From Pyxidicoccus xibeiensis (GTDB lineage Bacteria > Myxococcota > Myxococcia > Myxococcales > Myxococcaceae), in contig NZ_JAJVKV010000009.1 of NCBI RefSeq assembly GCF_024198175.1, forward strand, positions 310,001 to 374,000: DNA of 64,000 nucleotides. The letters run 5' to 3'. A program made the position numbers and the translations under genes. Numbering within the stretch: the first letter of the stretch is position 1; each line of letters begins with the position of its first letter. Shown here piece by piece: positions 33,457-45,201 of the stretch. The notes beneath the pieces are model-generated. The model made no database searches, was not told the DNA's origin, and worked only from the letters and a program-made list of their open reading frames with translations.

Positions 33457-35109
33457 TCAGGCCGGGGGGCGCTGGGGCCGTCCGGTGAGGTCCAGCGAGT
33501 ACGCCCGCGCGCCCCGGGCGAGCCGTCCCTCCAGCCGGAGGACGCGGCGCTGGTGGTCGGCGGGGAGCTCGGCGGCGGCGGAGAGCTTCGCGTGGTGCAG
33601 GGCCTTGGGCAGGTCCTTGAGGCGGTGCTCGTAGAGCTTCGCCAGCTCCAGGTGCAGGGTCGCGGCCTGGAAGCCCTTCGCGGAGGTGAGCGCCTGGTGC
33701 AGGTGCCCGGCGGCGGCGTCCGGGTCGCCGACCTTGCGGGCCAGCCGGGAGGCCAGCGCCAGGGCCTCCACGCCCACCGCGCCCCGGTCTCCCGCGGCGG
33801 CGGCCCGGGCGAAGGCCTGTGCCCGCGCGTAGTCCCGAGCCCGGAGCGCGACGCCCGCGAAGCCGAGCAGGTCCCTCGGGTCCTCGTCCGGAGGGACGGA
33901 GGCGCCCGCGCCGCCCGCACGGAAGCGCCGCACGAGCTCGCCGAGCAGCGCGGCCAGGAGCAGCAGGTCGTTGACGTTGTGCTCCAGCACCGGCGTCAGC
34001 GCGGAGCCATCTCCGCCCCGGAGGTAGCGGAAGTACAGCTCCGGAATCAGCGAGCCATCCACGTCTCCGACGCGGCGGTGGCCCAGGACGTGCTCCTCCA
34101 TGTGCACCAGGCGCGTGCCGGTGCCCCGGTGCTTGAAGACGCGGCGGGCGCAGTGGAGCAAGTCCAGGTGTGGCAGCTCGGCGGGCGCCGTCACGCGGTT
34201 GAGCACGAAGCGCGTGCGCAGCAGGGGCCAGTCGAAGCTCTTGCCGTTGAACGTCACCAGGCAGGAGGACTGCGCCATGCGCTCGGAGAGGACCCGCAGC
34301 ATGGGGGCCTCTTCTCCCAGCCGGCGCAGGAAGAGCTGGTGTACCCGGAGCGAGCGGCCCTCGAACCAGGCCAGCCCCACGAGGAAGGGCACGGTGCCGG
34401 TGCCTCCGGCGAGGCCCGTGGTCTCCGTGTCCAGGAAGAGCATCCGCTGGAAGTCCACGCCCGCAAGCTCCGCGTGCAGCGCGAGGCTGGCGACGAGCGG
34501 GCCCTCCACGTCCAGCGCCGCCGCCAGCGGCGCGGAGCCGTGGTGGTGGTCCGGCGGGAGGACGCACTCGGAGACGTGGACGGTGCCGTAGGCGGTGGTC
34601 CGGGCCTCCACGGGCAGCGGGCCGGGAGGCGGCGGCGTGGGCGCGGGAGGCCGGCGCGCGGTGGAGAGCTCCTGGCGCTGCGACCAGTCCGCGAGCATCC
34701 GGCGGAGGGCTTCGACCCGTGGGTCCTGCGAGCGGGGTTGCTCGGGGGTGGTTCCTGTGCGCGCCTCGGGATGAGGTCCCTGCGAGAGGGGCGACTCCGG
34801 GTGGGTTCCCGCCTCCGGTGGCGTCGAGGCAGGACGTGCTTCGGCACGCGGCGCCGCGGGAATGGAACCGGCATTCCAGCGCGGCACGCTCGGCGGTGGC
34901 GTGAGGCCAGGGACACGCTCCTGGCCCGCATCGCTCCGGGTGTTGCTGGCGACCGTGCTCGCATCATGGCTCGGCGTGCTCGGGGCGTTGCCGGTGAGCC
35001 TGTTCGCGTCGTGGCCCGGTTCGACGGGCGCGGAGCCGCCCGGAGCCGCCGGAGTCTTCCCTCCAGGGCCCACACCGGTCAGCCGCGCCAGCTTTCGCTT
35101 CAGGTCCAC
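33457..35109 (-). CDS. mrfB: MrfB/YprB-like 3'-5' exonuclease (RNase H-like fold)
   Basis: A 550-residue protein. After a disordered Pro/Ser-rich N-terminus of about 190 residues comes a DEDD exonuclease domain: LFLDTETTGL supplies the first Asp/Glu pair, FNGKSFDWPLL the second Asp, and LEHNVNDLLLLAALLGEL the last. The C-terminal 130 residues are TPR-like helical repeats. The family partner in Bacillus subtilis (YprB, renamed MrfB) acts with the helicase MrfA in mitomycin-type crosslink repair. It directly follows the MrfA-like gene here. The GTG at 35109 is chosen because GGAGG lies 7 nt upstream; an upstream GTG at 35124 abuts the mrfA stop. Confidence 0.86.
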   Translation of the reverse strand: MDLKRKLARLTGVGPGGKTPAAPGGSAPVEPGHDANRLTGNAPSTPSHDASTVASNTRSDAGQERVPGLTPPPSVPRWNAGSIPAAPRAEARPASTPPEAGTHPESPLSQGPHPEARTGTTPEQPRSQDPRVEALRRMLADWSQRQELSTARRPPAPTPPPPGPLPVEARTTAYGTVHVSECVLPPDHHHGSAPLAAALDVEGPLVASLALHAELAGVDFQRMLFLDTETTGLAGGTGTVPFLVGLAWFEGRSLRVHQLFLRRLGEEAPMLRVLSERMAQSSCLVTFNGKSFDWPLLRTRFVLNRVTAPAELPHLDLLHCARRVFKHRGTGTRLVHMEEHVLGHRRVGDVDGSLIPELYFRYLRGGDGSALTPVLEHNVNDLLLLAALLGELVRRFRAGGAGASVPPDEDPRDLLGFAGVALRARDYARAQAFARAAAAGDRGAVGVEALALASRLARKVGDPDAAAGHLHQALTSAKGFQAATLHLELAKLYEHRLKDLPKALHHAKLSAAAELPADHQRRVLRLEGRLARGARAYSLDLTGRPQRPPA

Positions 35110-35124
35110 CGGCCCACCTCCCAC

Positions 35125-37542
<2,418 letters not shown>

Positions 37543-37726
37543 GGGCCGGGCACTGTACAGGCGTACACCGGGACGGACAACGCGAGAGAAGCCCCTCCTG
37601 CCGGCATGTACCGTCGGCGCCCTTGACGGCGGCTCCCGGCCGGTCGCCCTCCGGGCACGCGCGACGCAGCGGGCCCGGCCCGACATTGAGGCACCGCTCC
37701 CGGGACTCGGCTAGGGTGCCGCGCCC

Positions 37727-38974
37727 GTGGCCCTTGCCATCTTCCTGTTCACCTATGTCTTCATCGCCGGCGCGCGCCTTCCCTTCCTGAGGCTGGACCG
37801 GCCCGGGGGCGCGCTGCTGGGCGCCGTGCTCATGGTGGTGCTCGGCGTCGTCACCCCCGCCGAGGTCTTCAACCACAGCGAGGACACCGCCCGGCACGCC
37901 ATCGACGGGGACACCATCGTCCTGCTGCTGGGGATGATGCTGCTGGCCGCCTACCTGTCCCAGGCGGCCTTCTTCCGCACCGCCGGCGCCTGGGCCGTGC
38001 GCCGCGCCCATACCCCGCGCGTGCTGCTGGTGGCCGTCACCTTCATCTCCGCGGTGCTGTCCGCCTTCCTCGTCAACGACACCGTGTGCCTGATGCTCAC
38101 GCCCCTGGTGCTGGCCACGGTGGAGGACGCGCGCCTGCCCCCCGCGCCGTACCTGCTCGCGGTGTGCATGGGCAGCAACAGCGGCTCGGTGGCGACCTTC
38201 ACCGGCAACCCGCAGAACATGCTCATCCAGGGCGCGTCGGGCCTGTCCTACGCCAGCTTCTCCGCGTACATGGCGCTGCCCGCGCTCGTCTCCACCGCCA
38301 TCGTCACCGGCGCACTCGTCTACCTCTTCCGCCACGACCTGCCCTCGAAGCGCTTCGACCCGCAGCCGCCGCCTCCGCCCGTGGACCGCGGGCTGCTGGT
38401 GCTCACGCTCGTCGTGCTCGCCGGCGTCGTCGCCGCCTTCTTCGCCGGCCTGCCCATGAGCTGGAGCGCCCTGGCCGGCGCCGCCCTGGTGATGGCCCTG
38501 TCCCGCCGCGAGCCGCGCGAGGCGCTGGAGCGCGTGGACTGGGTGCTGCTGCTCTTCTTCGCCAGCCTCTTCGTCGTCGTCTATGGCGTGAACAAGCACG
38601 GCTGGGCCGAGGACATCCGCGGGCTGTTCGCGCCCCTCATGGCCGGCCCGCCGTGGCGCGAGACGCTGGGCTTCGCGAGCCTGACGCTCGTCGCCTCCAA
38701 CCTCTTCAGCAACGTGCCCTTCGTCATGCTCGCGCGCACGTGGGTGCCCACGCTCCAGAACGTCGAGCTGGGCTGGCACGTGCTCGCGCTGGGCTCCACC
38801 CTGGCCGGCAACCTCACCCTGATTGGCAGCGTGGCCAACCTCATCGTCTTCGAGGCGGCGCGCGGCAAGGTGGAGATGAGCTTCATGCGCTACCTGCGCG
38901 TAGGGCTGCCCGTCACGCTGGTCAGCTTCGTCGCCGGCCTCGCGGTGCTCCTCCTGGAGCACGCCCTCTTCTGA
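37727..38974 (+). CDS. SLC13/ArsB/NhaD-like ion transporter
   Basis: A 415-residue inner-membrane protein with 10-12 helices of the IT superfamily. Typical motifs are DGDTIVLLLGMMLLAAYLS near TM3, the discontinuous-helix region AFLVNDTVCLMLTPLVLA, and SNSGSVATFTGNPQNMLIQG, the first SNT-like/GNP substrate loop. Its symmetric partner is VASNLFSNVPFVMLAR … NLTLIGSVANLIV. Relatives carry arsenite, citrate/dicarboxylate or Na+/H+; the substrate is not resolved. It starts at GTG, divergent from the mrfA gene. It ends 25 bp from the convergent lipoprotein gene. Confidence 0.88.
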   Translation: MALAIFLFTYVFIAGARLPFLRLDRPGGALLGAVLMVVLGVVTPAEVFNHSEDTARHAIDGDTIVLLLGMMLLAAYLSQAAFFRTAGAWAVRRAHTPRVLLVAVTFISAVLSAFLVNDTVCLMLTPLVLATVEDARLPPAPYLLAVCMGSNSGSVATFTGNPQNMLIQGASGLSYASFSAYMALPALVSTAIVTGALVYLFRHDLPSKRFDPQPPPPPVDRGLLVLTLVVLAGVVAAFFAGLPMSWSALAGAALVMALSRREPREALERVDWVLLLFFASLFVVVYGVNKHGWAEDIRGLFAPLMAGPPWRETLGFASLTLVASNLFSNVPFVMLARTWVPTLQNVELGWHVLALGSTLAGNLTLIGSVANLIVFEAARGKVEMSFMRYLRVGLPVTLVSFVAGLAVLLLEHALF

Positions 38975-38999
38975 AGAGCGCCGCGGGCCTGGACGCGAG

Positions 39000-39833
39000 T
39001 CATTCCGGGTCCGGGTCCGGCAGCTCGCCCGCGGGCAGGTCCTTCTCGGGCGGCGCCTCGGGCGGAGGCTGGCCCGCGCTGCCGGGCACCGTGTCCGGCG
39101 CGGCCGTGGTGGGCAGGTCCGGCAGCGGAGGACCGCCGCGCCTGTCGCGGGGCGTGAGGTCCTTCACGAAGACGGCCGCCACCTGGTCCAGCATGGAAGA
39201 GATGGCCTGGCGGAACAGCTCCGGGTTCTTCCCCACCTTGAACGGGTCCAGGTGCGCGTCTCCCGCGGCCACCTGGTCCACCTCGAACGGGCGGCGCCAC
39301 ACCTCCGAGCGCCCATCCAGGGTGAACATGCGCCCGTAGCCCCGCAGGTAGGCCCCTGCACGGCCGCCCTTGCTGCGCATGCCGAAGTCCTGGACGACGA
39401 ACTCGACGATGGCGTCCGCGCCCAGCGGCGTCACCAGGTCGTAGTCCGGCGCGTTGGCGGGCACCTCCTCCACCAGGAAGCTCTCCAGCACCGACGCCAC
39501 CCGGGCCGGGTCTACGGCCTGCGTCCAGGGGGCCTCGCGCGGCAGCTGCGTCAGCGTGTTCACCCGCAGGCGCTCGGAGATTTCGAAGCGCGTCACGGCC
39601 TGCTGCAGCTTCACCGTCAGGCGTCGGTCCGCCTCCACCGGCTCCAGCTTCTTGAGCTTGTCGCCGTAGGCCGAGTCGTCGCGGAACACGAGGCTCTTGG
39701 GCCCCGCGCCATCTTCGATTCGGGAGATGAAGGCGGGCCGCCGCACGCGGTCCAGGTCCGCACCGGCCAGCTGCTGCGACGCACAGCCGGCGGTGAGCGC
39801 CAGCACGAGGAACGGAAGGAGGCTTCGCGTCAT
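39000..39833 (-). CDS. Conserved lipoprotein of unknown function
   Basis: A 277-residue lipoprotein: signal peptide and lipobox (LVLALTAGCAS), then a mixed alpha/beta domain of about 200 residues (KLQQAVTRFEISERLRVNTL; YDLVTPLGADAIVEFVVQDF). The sheet pattern and the LRGYGRMFTL…WRRPFE stretch resemble periplasmic proteins related to LptE/CsgG-like lipoproteins, but no family is certain. The tail is a Pro/Asp/Glu-rich disordered segment. GGGGGG precedes the ATG. It is divergent from the MshEN gene. Confidence 0.75.
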   Translation of the reverse strand: MTRSLLPFLVLALTAGCASQQLAGADLDRVRRPAFISRIEDGAGPKSLVFRDDSAYGDKLKKLEPVEADRRLTVKLQQAVTRFEISERLRVNTLTQLPREAPWTQAVDPARVASVLESFLVEEVPANAPDYDLVTPLGADAIVEFVVQDFGMRSKGGRAGAYLRGYGRMFTLDGRSEVWRRPFEVDQVAAGDAHLDPFKVGKNPELFRQAISSMLDQVAAVFVKDLTPRDRRGGPPLPDLPTTAAPDTVPGSAGQPPPEAPPEKDLPAGELPDPDPE

Positions 39834-39926
39834 TGCACCCCCCGTTCTACCTCAAGTCCGGCCTTCATGCTCCTACCCGTCCGTACCCCCCTCCTATTCG
39901 AGCCTCCCTTGCTATGCTGGCGGGCC

Positions 39927-40700
39927 GTGAGTTCCTCGCCTACCCCGCCCCCCGTTTCCCTCCCTGGCCGCAAGCGCCGGCTGGGGGAAATCCTCATGGA
40001 CGCCGGCCTCCTGACGGAGACCCAGCTGCGCTCCGCCCTCGCCGAGCAGCGCAAGTGGGGAGGCCGGCTGGGGCTGACCCTGGTGCAGATGCGCTTCGTG
40101 GACGAGAGCTCCATGGTCCACGCCCTGTCCCGGCAGCTGGCCATTCCCACGGTGGACCTGGAGCGCCATTCCCCCTCGCCGGTGGCCATGCAGGCGCTCC
40201 GGGTGGACATCGCCGAGCGGTACACCGTCTTCCCCACCGCCTTCGACCCGGCGAACAAGCTGCTCACCGTCGCCACCGCGGACCCCACCAACGTGGAGTC
40301 GCTCCAGGAGCTGGCCTTCCATGCCGGCCAGCGCATCCAGGTGGTCGTCGCGGCGGCCTCGTCCATCGAGCGCGCCATCCGCCGCCACTACCACGGCGAA
40401 ATCACCTCGACGACGGCCACCCCGCTCGCCTTCGGCATGGACGAGCCCACCTTCGAGCTGGCGCCCCCCGCCGAGACGGACACCGTCCTGGTGCCCGCGC
40501 GCCCGTCGGTGCAGCAGGCCGCGCCCGCGCCCGTGCCTCGCGAGAGCGAGCTCGTGCAGCGCGTGGAGGAGCTGTCGCAACAGGTGTCCAGCCTGGAGCG
40601 CATGGTGGCCCAGCAGGCGCGCTCGCTGCGCGCGATGCTGGAGCTGCTGGAGACGCGGGGCCTGGTGACTCGCGACGACTACCTCGCGAAGGTGCGGTGA
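39927..40700 (+). CDS. Stand-alone MshEN (GspE/PilB N-terminal) domain protein, candidate c-di-GMP receptor
   Basis: A 257-residue protein with the N-terminal domain of type II secretion/type IV pilus ATPases but no ATPase domain. Residues 18-41 match the 24-residue MshEN c-di-GMP motif at every key position (RLG…L…G…L…L…Q). A 5-residue spacer RKWGG follows, then a second copy at 47-70 that differs at two positions (Gly to Arg, Leu to Met). The alpha/beta part follows to residue 150, then a Pro/Ala linker and a C-terminal coiled coil (ELVQRVEELSQQVSSLERMV). The start is taken as GTG at 39927 (VSSSPTP); an upstream ATG would add a poorly conserved lead. Confidence 0.82.
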   Translation: MSSSPTPPPVSLPGRKRRLGEILMDAGLLTETQLRSALAEQRKWGGRLGLTLVQMRFVDESSMVHALSRQLAIPTVDLERHSPSPVAMQALRVDIAERYTVFPTAFDPANKLLTVATADPTNVESLQELAFHAGQRIQVVVAAASSIERAIRRHYHGEITSTTATPLAFGMDEPTFELAPPAETDTVLVPARPSVQQAAPAPVPRESELVQRVEELSQQVSSLERMVAQQARSLRAMLELLETRGLVTRDDYLAKVR

Positions 40701-40722
40701 CGCCGGGGCGCCCCGAAGCGCC

Positions 40723-42987
40723 TCACACCAGGATGAGCTCGTCCTCGGAGGGGAGCTGCGCGGCGGCGGCCATCTCCCCCAGCACCCGCTCGGTGCGGCG
40801 CAGGCGCTCGTCGCTCAGCTCGGAGATGAGGACGAGAATCTGCGGGTGGCTGGAGATGAGCATGTCGAAGTCCGTGCGCGGCAGCCGCAGCACCGTGGTG
40901 TGCCGCGTGGCCGCCACCGTGGCGGTGGCCGGCGTCTTCTGCAGGAGGGAGATCTCCCCGAACAGGTCGCCTTCCTTCAGCCGCGTCAGCAGGTGGCCGT
41001 CCTTGCGCACCTCCACCTCGCCGGACAGCACCACGTAGAGGCCATCCGTCTCGTCCCCGTCCTGGATGATGACCTCGTCGCGCTCGACGTCGCGCGCGCG
41101 GAAGCGCTCCACCAGCGTGCGCCGGTCGCTCCGGTTGAAGGGCCGGAACAGCGCGGAGGTGTTCATCACGTTCGTCAGCAGCCGCTGACGGCAGAACTTC
41201 TTCAGGGCCTTGGCCACCAGCGGGTAGCTGCGCGACAGCTCGGCGAGCACCGGCGCGGAGAGCTCCAGCAGCTGCGTGTCCTCCGACGCGCCCTCGACGG
41301 AGGCGGTGCGCGCCGCGCCGGACAGCAGCGCCATCTCGCCGAAGCAGGCGCCGCCCTCCAGCGTGGCCAGGTCCTGGCGCTGGCCGCCGTCCGTCCGGAA
41401 GACGCGCACGGCGCCCTCGCAGATGACGTAGAAGGCGTCGCCGTGGCTGCCCTGCTGGATGATGAGCTCACCCGGGCCGAAGCGCCGCAGCGGACAGCGC
41501 TCGAACAGCTCGATGAACGCGTCGCGCGGCAGGTCCGAGAACAGCGGCACGGTGGGCAGCTCGTTGAGCGAGGGCCCCTCCGGGCCGACCTCCTCCGTGA
41601 GGCTGTAGACCTCTTCTTCGTCGGCACTGGACGTGGCGCCCATCGCGGCGCGCTGGCTCAGGCCGGACTGGGCCGCCAGCTCCACTGCATGCAGCAGCGA
41701 GTCGGACTCCAGCTCGAGCTCCGTGAAGGACGACGCTCCCCCGGCCGCGCGCAGTGACGCGCCGAGCTCTGGAGAGAGCCCGGAGATGGAGAGCGCGGTG
41801 GCTCCGGCGGGAGCCTGGGGCTCGGCGCGGCGCGGGCGCAGGCCGGGCGGCGCGGAGGAGGTCGCGGGGAGAGGCGTGTCGGGGCCCTGCGCGGTGGCGT
41901 CCGCGATGGGTGAAGACAGGGCCTTCCACTTCCCGCTCGGGGTGGACGAGGGTGCGGCGGCCAGCGGGGTATTCGTAGCGGCCGGAGGTGCGGCCACTCG
42001 CGACGTGGCGCGTGGCGCGAGGCCCGGAGGCAACACGCTCGTCGCGGGGCGCACGGCCTCCTGCGGACCGGGGGACGCGGGGGCTGGAGCCGCCGCCAGG
42101 GGGGCGGCCGGAGGAGGCGCACTCACGCCAGGCCCGGTAGCGCCGACGGCCGGAATGCGGGTGCTGACGGGCGGCATGGGTGCGGCGGGCGCCGTGCTCG
42201 TACCAGCGCTGTCGACGCTGGCAGGCGGTGCGGAAGCAGGCTCGGGGCTGGCCGCAGCCTGTGCGTCAGCGTCATCCACGGGCTCGCCCATCACCAGCGG
42301 CTCGTCGTCCACTCCCGCTATCGCCGCGGGTGGGGCGGCCTCGACGCTCCGGGAGGCCTCCCCTGCCCCATCATCATCCGGGACGAGGTACGCCAGCCCG
42401 ACGCTCACGGAGTGGACGACCTCTTCCGAGCCCGCGCTCCCGGGGCCATCCACGGAGATCGACAGCTCCGAGGACAGGTCCACCGGCGCCCCCTGGGCCT
42501 CCAGGGTTCCGGTCACCTCGGGGACGTCGGCCTCGACATCCACGTCGATCTCCGCCACCGCCGCGAGCACCTCGTCGGGCAGGCGCGACCTGACGGGCGG
42601 GGGGGCCGTCGGAGTCACGGGGGCCGGAGCCGCGCTCCCCATCATCTCTCGCGCCCGCGCGCCGGCCGGCGTGCCCCGCCGCGCGTACAGGTCCGCGAGC
42701 ATCTGCTGCACGCCCCGGTGCGCCGGGTCCAGCTCCAGGATGAGCTTGCTCGCCGCGATGGCGCGCGGGAGGAAGCCCTCCTTCGCGAAGCCCTCGGCGG
42801 CGGACTGGTAGGCGGTGATGGCCCGCTCGCGCTGGCCGGCCTTCGCCCACGCGTCACCCGTGCGCAGGCGCGACTGGAGGTCCTTCGGGTCGGCCTGGCA
42901 ATACTCCTCGTAGAGCTCCGCTGCCTTGGAAAAGCGCCCCTTGCTGAAGGCTTCGGTGGCCTTGTCCTTGAGCTTGCGCAGCTCCAT
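40723..42987 (-). CDS. TPR protein with two C-terminal cyclic-nucleotide-binding domains
   Basis: A 754-residue cytoplasmic protein. Residues 1-110 are TPR helices (EAFSKGRFSKAAELYEEY; DAWAKAGQRERAITAYQSAA). Residues of about 110-480 are a Pro/Ala/Ser-rich disordered linker. Two cNMP-binding domains follow: first FGPGELIIQQGSHGDAFYVI … CFGEMALLSGAARTASVEG, second VERDEVIIQDGDETDGLYVV … LFGEISLLQKTPATATVAA. Both keep the GE-x2-L phosphate-binding cassette, but the canonical R-x-A-T/S Arg is intact only in the first. The start overlaps the stop of the HEAT-repeat gene by one base (TGATG), with GGGGG 7 nt upstream. No DNA-binding domain is present, so it is not a CRP-type regulator. Confidence 0.85.
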   Translation of the reverse strand: MELRKLKDKATEAFSKGRFSKAAELYEEYCQADPKDLQSRLRTGDAWAKAGQRERAITAYQSAAEGFAKEGFLPRAIAASKLILELDPAHRGVQQMLADLYARRGTPAGARAREMMGSAAPAPVTPTAPPPVRSRLPDEVLAAVAEIDVDVEADVPEVTGTLEAQGAPVDLSSELSISVDGPGSAGSEEVVHSVSVGLAYLVPDDDGAGEASRSVEAAPPAAIAGVDDEPLVMGEPVDDADAQAAASPEPASAPPASVDSAGTSTAPAAPMPPVSTRIPAVGATGPGVSAPPPAAPLAAAPAPASPGPQEAVRPATSVLPPGLAPRATSRVAAPPAATNTPLAAAPSSTPSGKWKALSSPIADATAQGPDTPLPATSSAPPGLRPRRAEPQAPAGATALSISGLSPELGASLRAAGGASSFTELELESDSLLHAVELAAQSGLSQRAAMGATSSADEEEVYSLTEEVGPEGPSLNELPTVPLFSDLPRDAFIELFERCPLRRFGPGELIIQQGSHGDAFYVICEGAVRVFRTDGGQRQDLATLEGGACFGEMALLSGAARTASVEGASEDTQLLELSAPVLAELSRSYPLVAKALKKFCRQRLLTNVMNTSALFRPFNRSDRRTLVERFRARDVERDEVIIQDGDETDGLYVVLSGEVEVRKDGHLLTRLKEGDLFGEISLLQKTPATATVAATRHTTVLRLPRTDFDMLISSHPQILVLISELSDERLRRTERVLGEMAAAAQLPSEDELILV

Positions 42988-45116
42988 CAGCGAGCCCCCT
43001 CGACGGCGGCGGCGTCGCGGCTCAGCGCCGCCCCAGCCGCCTCACGGACCGTGAGGAAGTAGTCGCTCTTGAGCGCGTCCAGCGACTCGGACTGCGCGGG
43101 GGTGCCAATCTTCTTCAGCGCGGAGGCCGCGGCGGCGCGAATCTCCGGCAGGTCGTGGAACAAATCTCTCGCCACCACCTCGGCCGCCTGCGAGTCGCCA
43201 ATGGCGCCCAGCGCCAGCAGCACGTCCCGCCGCGCGACGCTGTTGGACTCGTCCAGCGCCTTGATGAGCGTGGGCACCGCGTCCTTCGCGCTCATCCGTC
43301 CGAGCAGCGCCGCCGCCAGCGCCGCCTCCGGACCGCCCTCGCGCACCACGGCCTGGAGCACCCCCGAGGCCGAAGCCGATGACGGAACGCCCGTTCCACG
43401 GGTCAGCGCGTCCAGCGCGACCAGCTTCTCGCTGCCCATCTTCGGCACCATCTCCACCAGCGCGGACTGGCCCGCGTCACCCGCGTCCGCCAGCACCTGC
43501 GCCAGCGCCTTCTGCAGGTCGCGCTCGGGCTCGAGGAGCCCCGCCTTCGCCAGCTCCACGCCCTCGGGCCCCAGCCGCGCCAGCCCCGTCAGGGCCGCCA
43601 GTCGCAGCGGACCGCTCGAGTCCTGCGTGTAGCCCTTGAGCAGCTCCAGCGCCCCCGGGGCCTTCAGCGCCCCGAGCGCACGCAGCAGCGTGGCCAACGG
43701 CGCCAGTCGCTCGGGCTCCACGTCGTCGTGCAGCTCGGTGGGCACGCGGGGCTGCACCACCGCGCGGCCGGACTCCCGGGCGCGGGTCGCGTTGAGCGCC
43801 TTGACGCGCTCCATCAGCGTGGCCTGCTTGGAGGCCCGGTCGTCGTTGCCATGGGCATGGCCCGAGCGGGGCGTCGGCGCCGCGGACGGGTCGAAGCCCG
43901 GGCCATAGCGCTCCGGCAGCGGCTGCGTCACCCAGTCGGCGCGCAGCGCCTGCAGGCTCGTTGCCTCCTGCTCGTAGAGCTTCTGCAGCGCGGGCACCAC
44001 GGAGGCGTCGCCGATGGCGGCCACGGCCTCCACCGCGAGCATCCGCAGCGACGCGTCCGGCTGGTTGAGCCACGGCGTCACCTTGCCCAGCAGCGGCAGC
44101 GCCGCCGGTCCCAGGCCCGCCACGGCCTGGAGGCCGCTGGCGGCGGTGACGGGGCGGGCCAGCCGCTCACCGATGGGGTCCACCGGGCAGCCGCCCCGCG
44201 AGCGCATGCCCCGGCCCGCGGCCAGCGCCTCGGGGGGAGCGCCCTCCAGGACGATGGCGCACAGCGCGGCGTCCGTCTGCGGCGAGCGCGGGAAGGCGAG
44301 GATGGCGTCGAGCGCCAGCGGGCTCACGGCGCTCTTCTCCACCGCCACGGCCTGGAGGCGCGGCGCGGCGGCCGGGTCCTGCAGCTTCGTCAGCGCGGAG
44401 ATGGCGGACTCGCGCAGCTCCGGGAAGCTCTCGTCCAGCAGCAGCGCGATGGCGCCCACCGCGCGCTTGTCCCCGGCGTCTCCCAGGCCGCGCACGGCGG
44501 CGGCGGCGAGGATGACCTGGCTGTCGCGTACCAGGGGCAGCAGGCGGTTCACCGCCTCGGGCCGGCCGCTCTTGCCCAGCTCCTCGGCGGCGCCCACGCG
44601 CTCGGGCAGCACGCCCTCGGTGAGGGCCAGGAGGTTGCGGTCCCACTGGGCCTTGGCCTCGGCGGCGACCACCTCCGCCATGGCGCCGGGGACGTTCGCG
44701 CTCTTGAGCGCCTGGACGATGACCTGCCGCGTGGCGCGGCCCCTCCGGCCGTACTGGAGGGTGAGGTAGGCCTTGGCCTTGTCGTTCTTGACCTTGGAGA
44801 GCGCCATGGCGGCGCGCCCCTGCACGTCCTCGTCAGGGTCCTCCAGCAGCTCGCCGAGCAGGTCCACCACGCGGGGGTCCTGGCTCTCGCCGAGCGCCAC
44901 GGCGGCCTCGGCCCGGACGATGGCGGCCAGGTCCTTGGCCGCGCGGGTGAAGAGGACGAGGTCGTCCGCGTTGCCCTGGTCCGCCAGCTTCTTCACCGCC
45001 AGGGCCCGGACCTCCGGCCGGGGGCTCTGGAGGTCGGCGAGGAGCTGGTCCCGGCTGCCGTTGCAGCCGAGAGCCAGGGCCAGGATGAGGAGGAAGGGGC
45101 GCGCGCCGGTTCGCAT
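42987..45116 (-). CDS. HEAT-repeat lipoprotein
   Basis: A 709-residue protein with a signal peptide and lipobox (LILALALGCNGS), then 12 or more HEAT repeats (VRALAVKKLADQGNADDLVL; LGDAGDKRAVGAIALLLDES; VARRDVLLALGAIGDSQAAE) interrupted by a loop around residues 400-445. HEAT solenoids bind other proteins, so an envelope scaffold or assembly factor is likely. GGAGAACG precedes the ATG. It is translationally coupled to the downstream cNMP-binding gene despite the different predicted compartment. Confidence 0.85.
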   Translation of the reverse strand: MRTGARPFLLILALALGCNGSRDQLLADLQSPRPEVRALAVKKLADQGNADDLVLFTRAAKDLAAIVRAEAAVALGESQDPRVVDLLGELLEDPDEDVQGRAAMALSKVKNDKAKAYLTLQYGRRGRATRQVIVQALKSANVPGAMAEVVAAEAKAQWDRNLLALTEGVLPERVGAAEELGKSGRPEAVNRLLPLVRDSQVILAAAAVRGLGDAGDKRAVGAIALLLDESFPELRESAISALTKLQDPAAAPRLQAVAVEKSAVSPLALDAILAFPRSPQTDAALCAIVLEGAPPEALAAGRGMRSRGGCPVDPIGERLARPVTAASGLQAVAGLGPAALPLLGKVTPWLNQPDASLRMLAVEAVAAIGDASVVPALQKLYEQEATSLQALRADWVTQPLPERYGPGFDPSAAPTPRSGHAHGNDDRASKQATLMERVKALNATRARESGRAVVQPRVPTELHDDVEPERLAPLATLLRALGALKAPGALELLKGYTQDSSGPLRLAALTGLARLGPEGVELAKAGLLEPERDLQKALAQVLADAGDAGQSALVEMVPKMGSEKLVALDALTRGTGVPSSASASGVLQAVVREGGPEAALAAALLGRMSAKDAVPTLIKALDESNSVARRDVLLALGAIGDSQAAEVVARDLFHDLPEIRAAAASALKKIGTPAQSESLDALKSDYFLTVREAAGAALSRDAAAVEGAR

Positions 45117-45201
45117 CGTTCTCCGCTGCGGGCAACGTGGAAAAGTCGGCGCCGGTTATATCAACGAGCCCCTCCCCCCGCCCAATCCACCGCGTCAGAC
45201 T

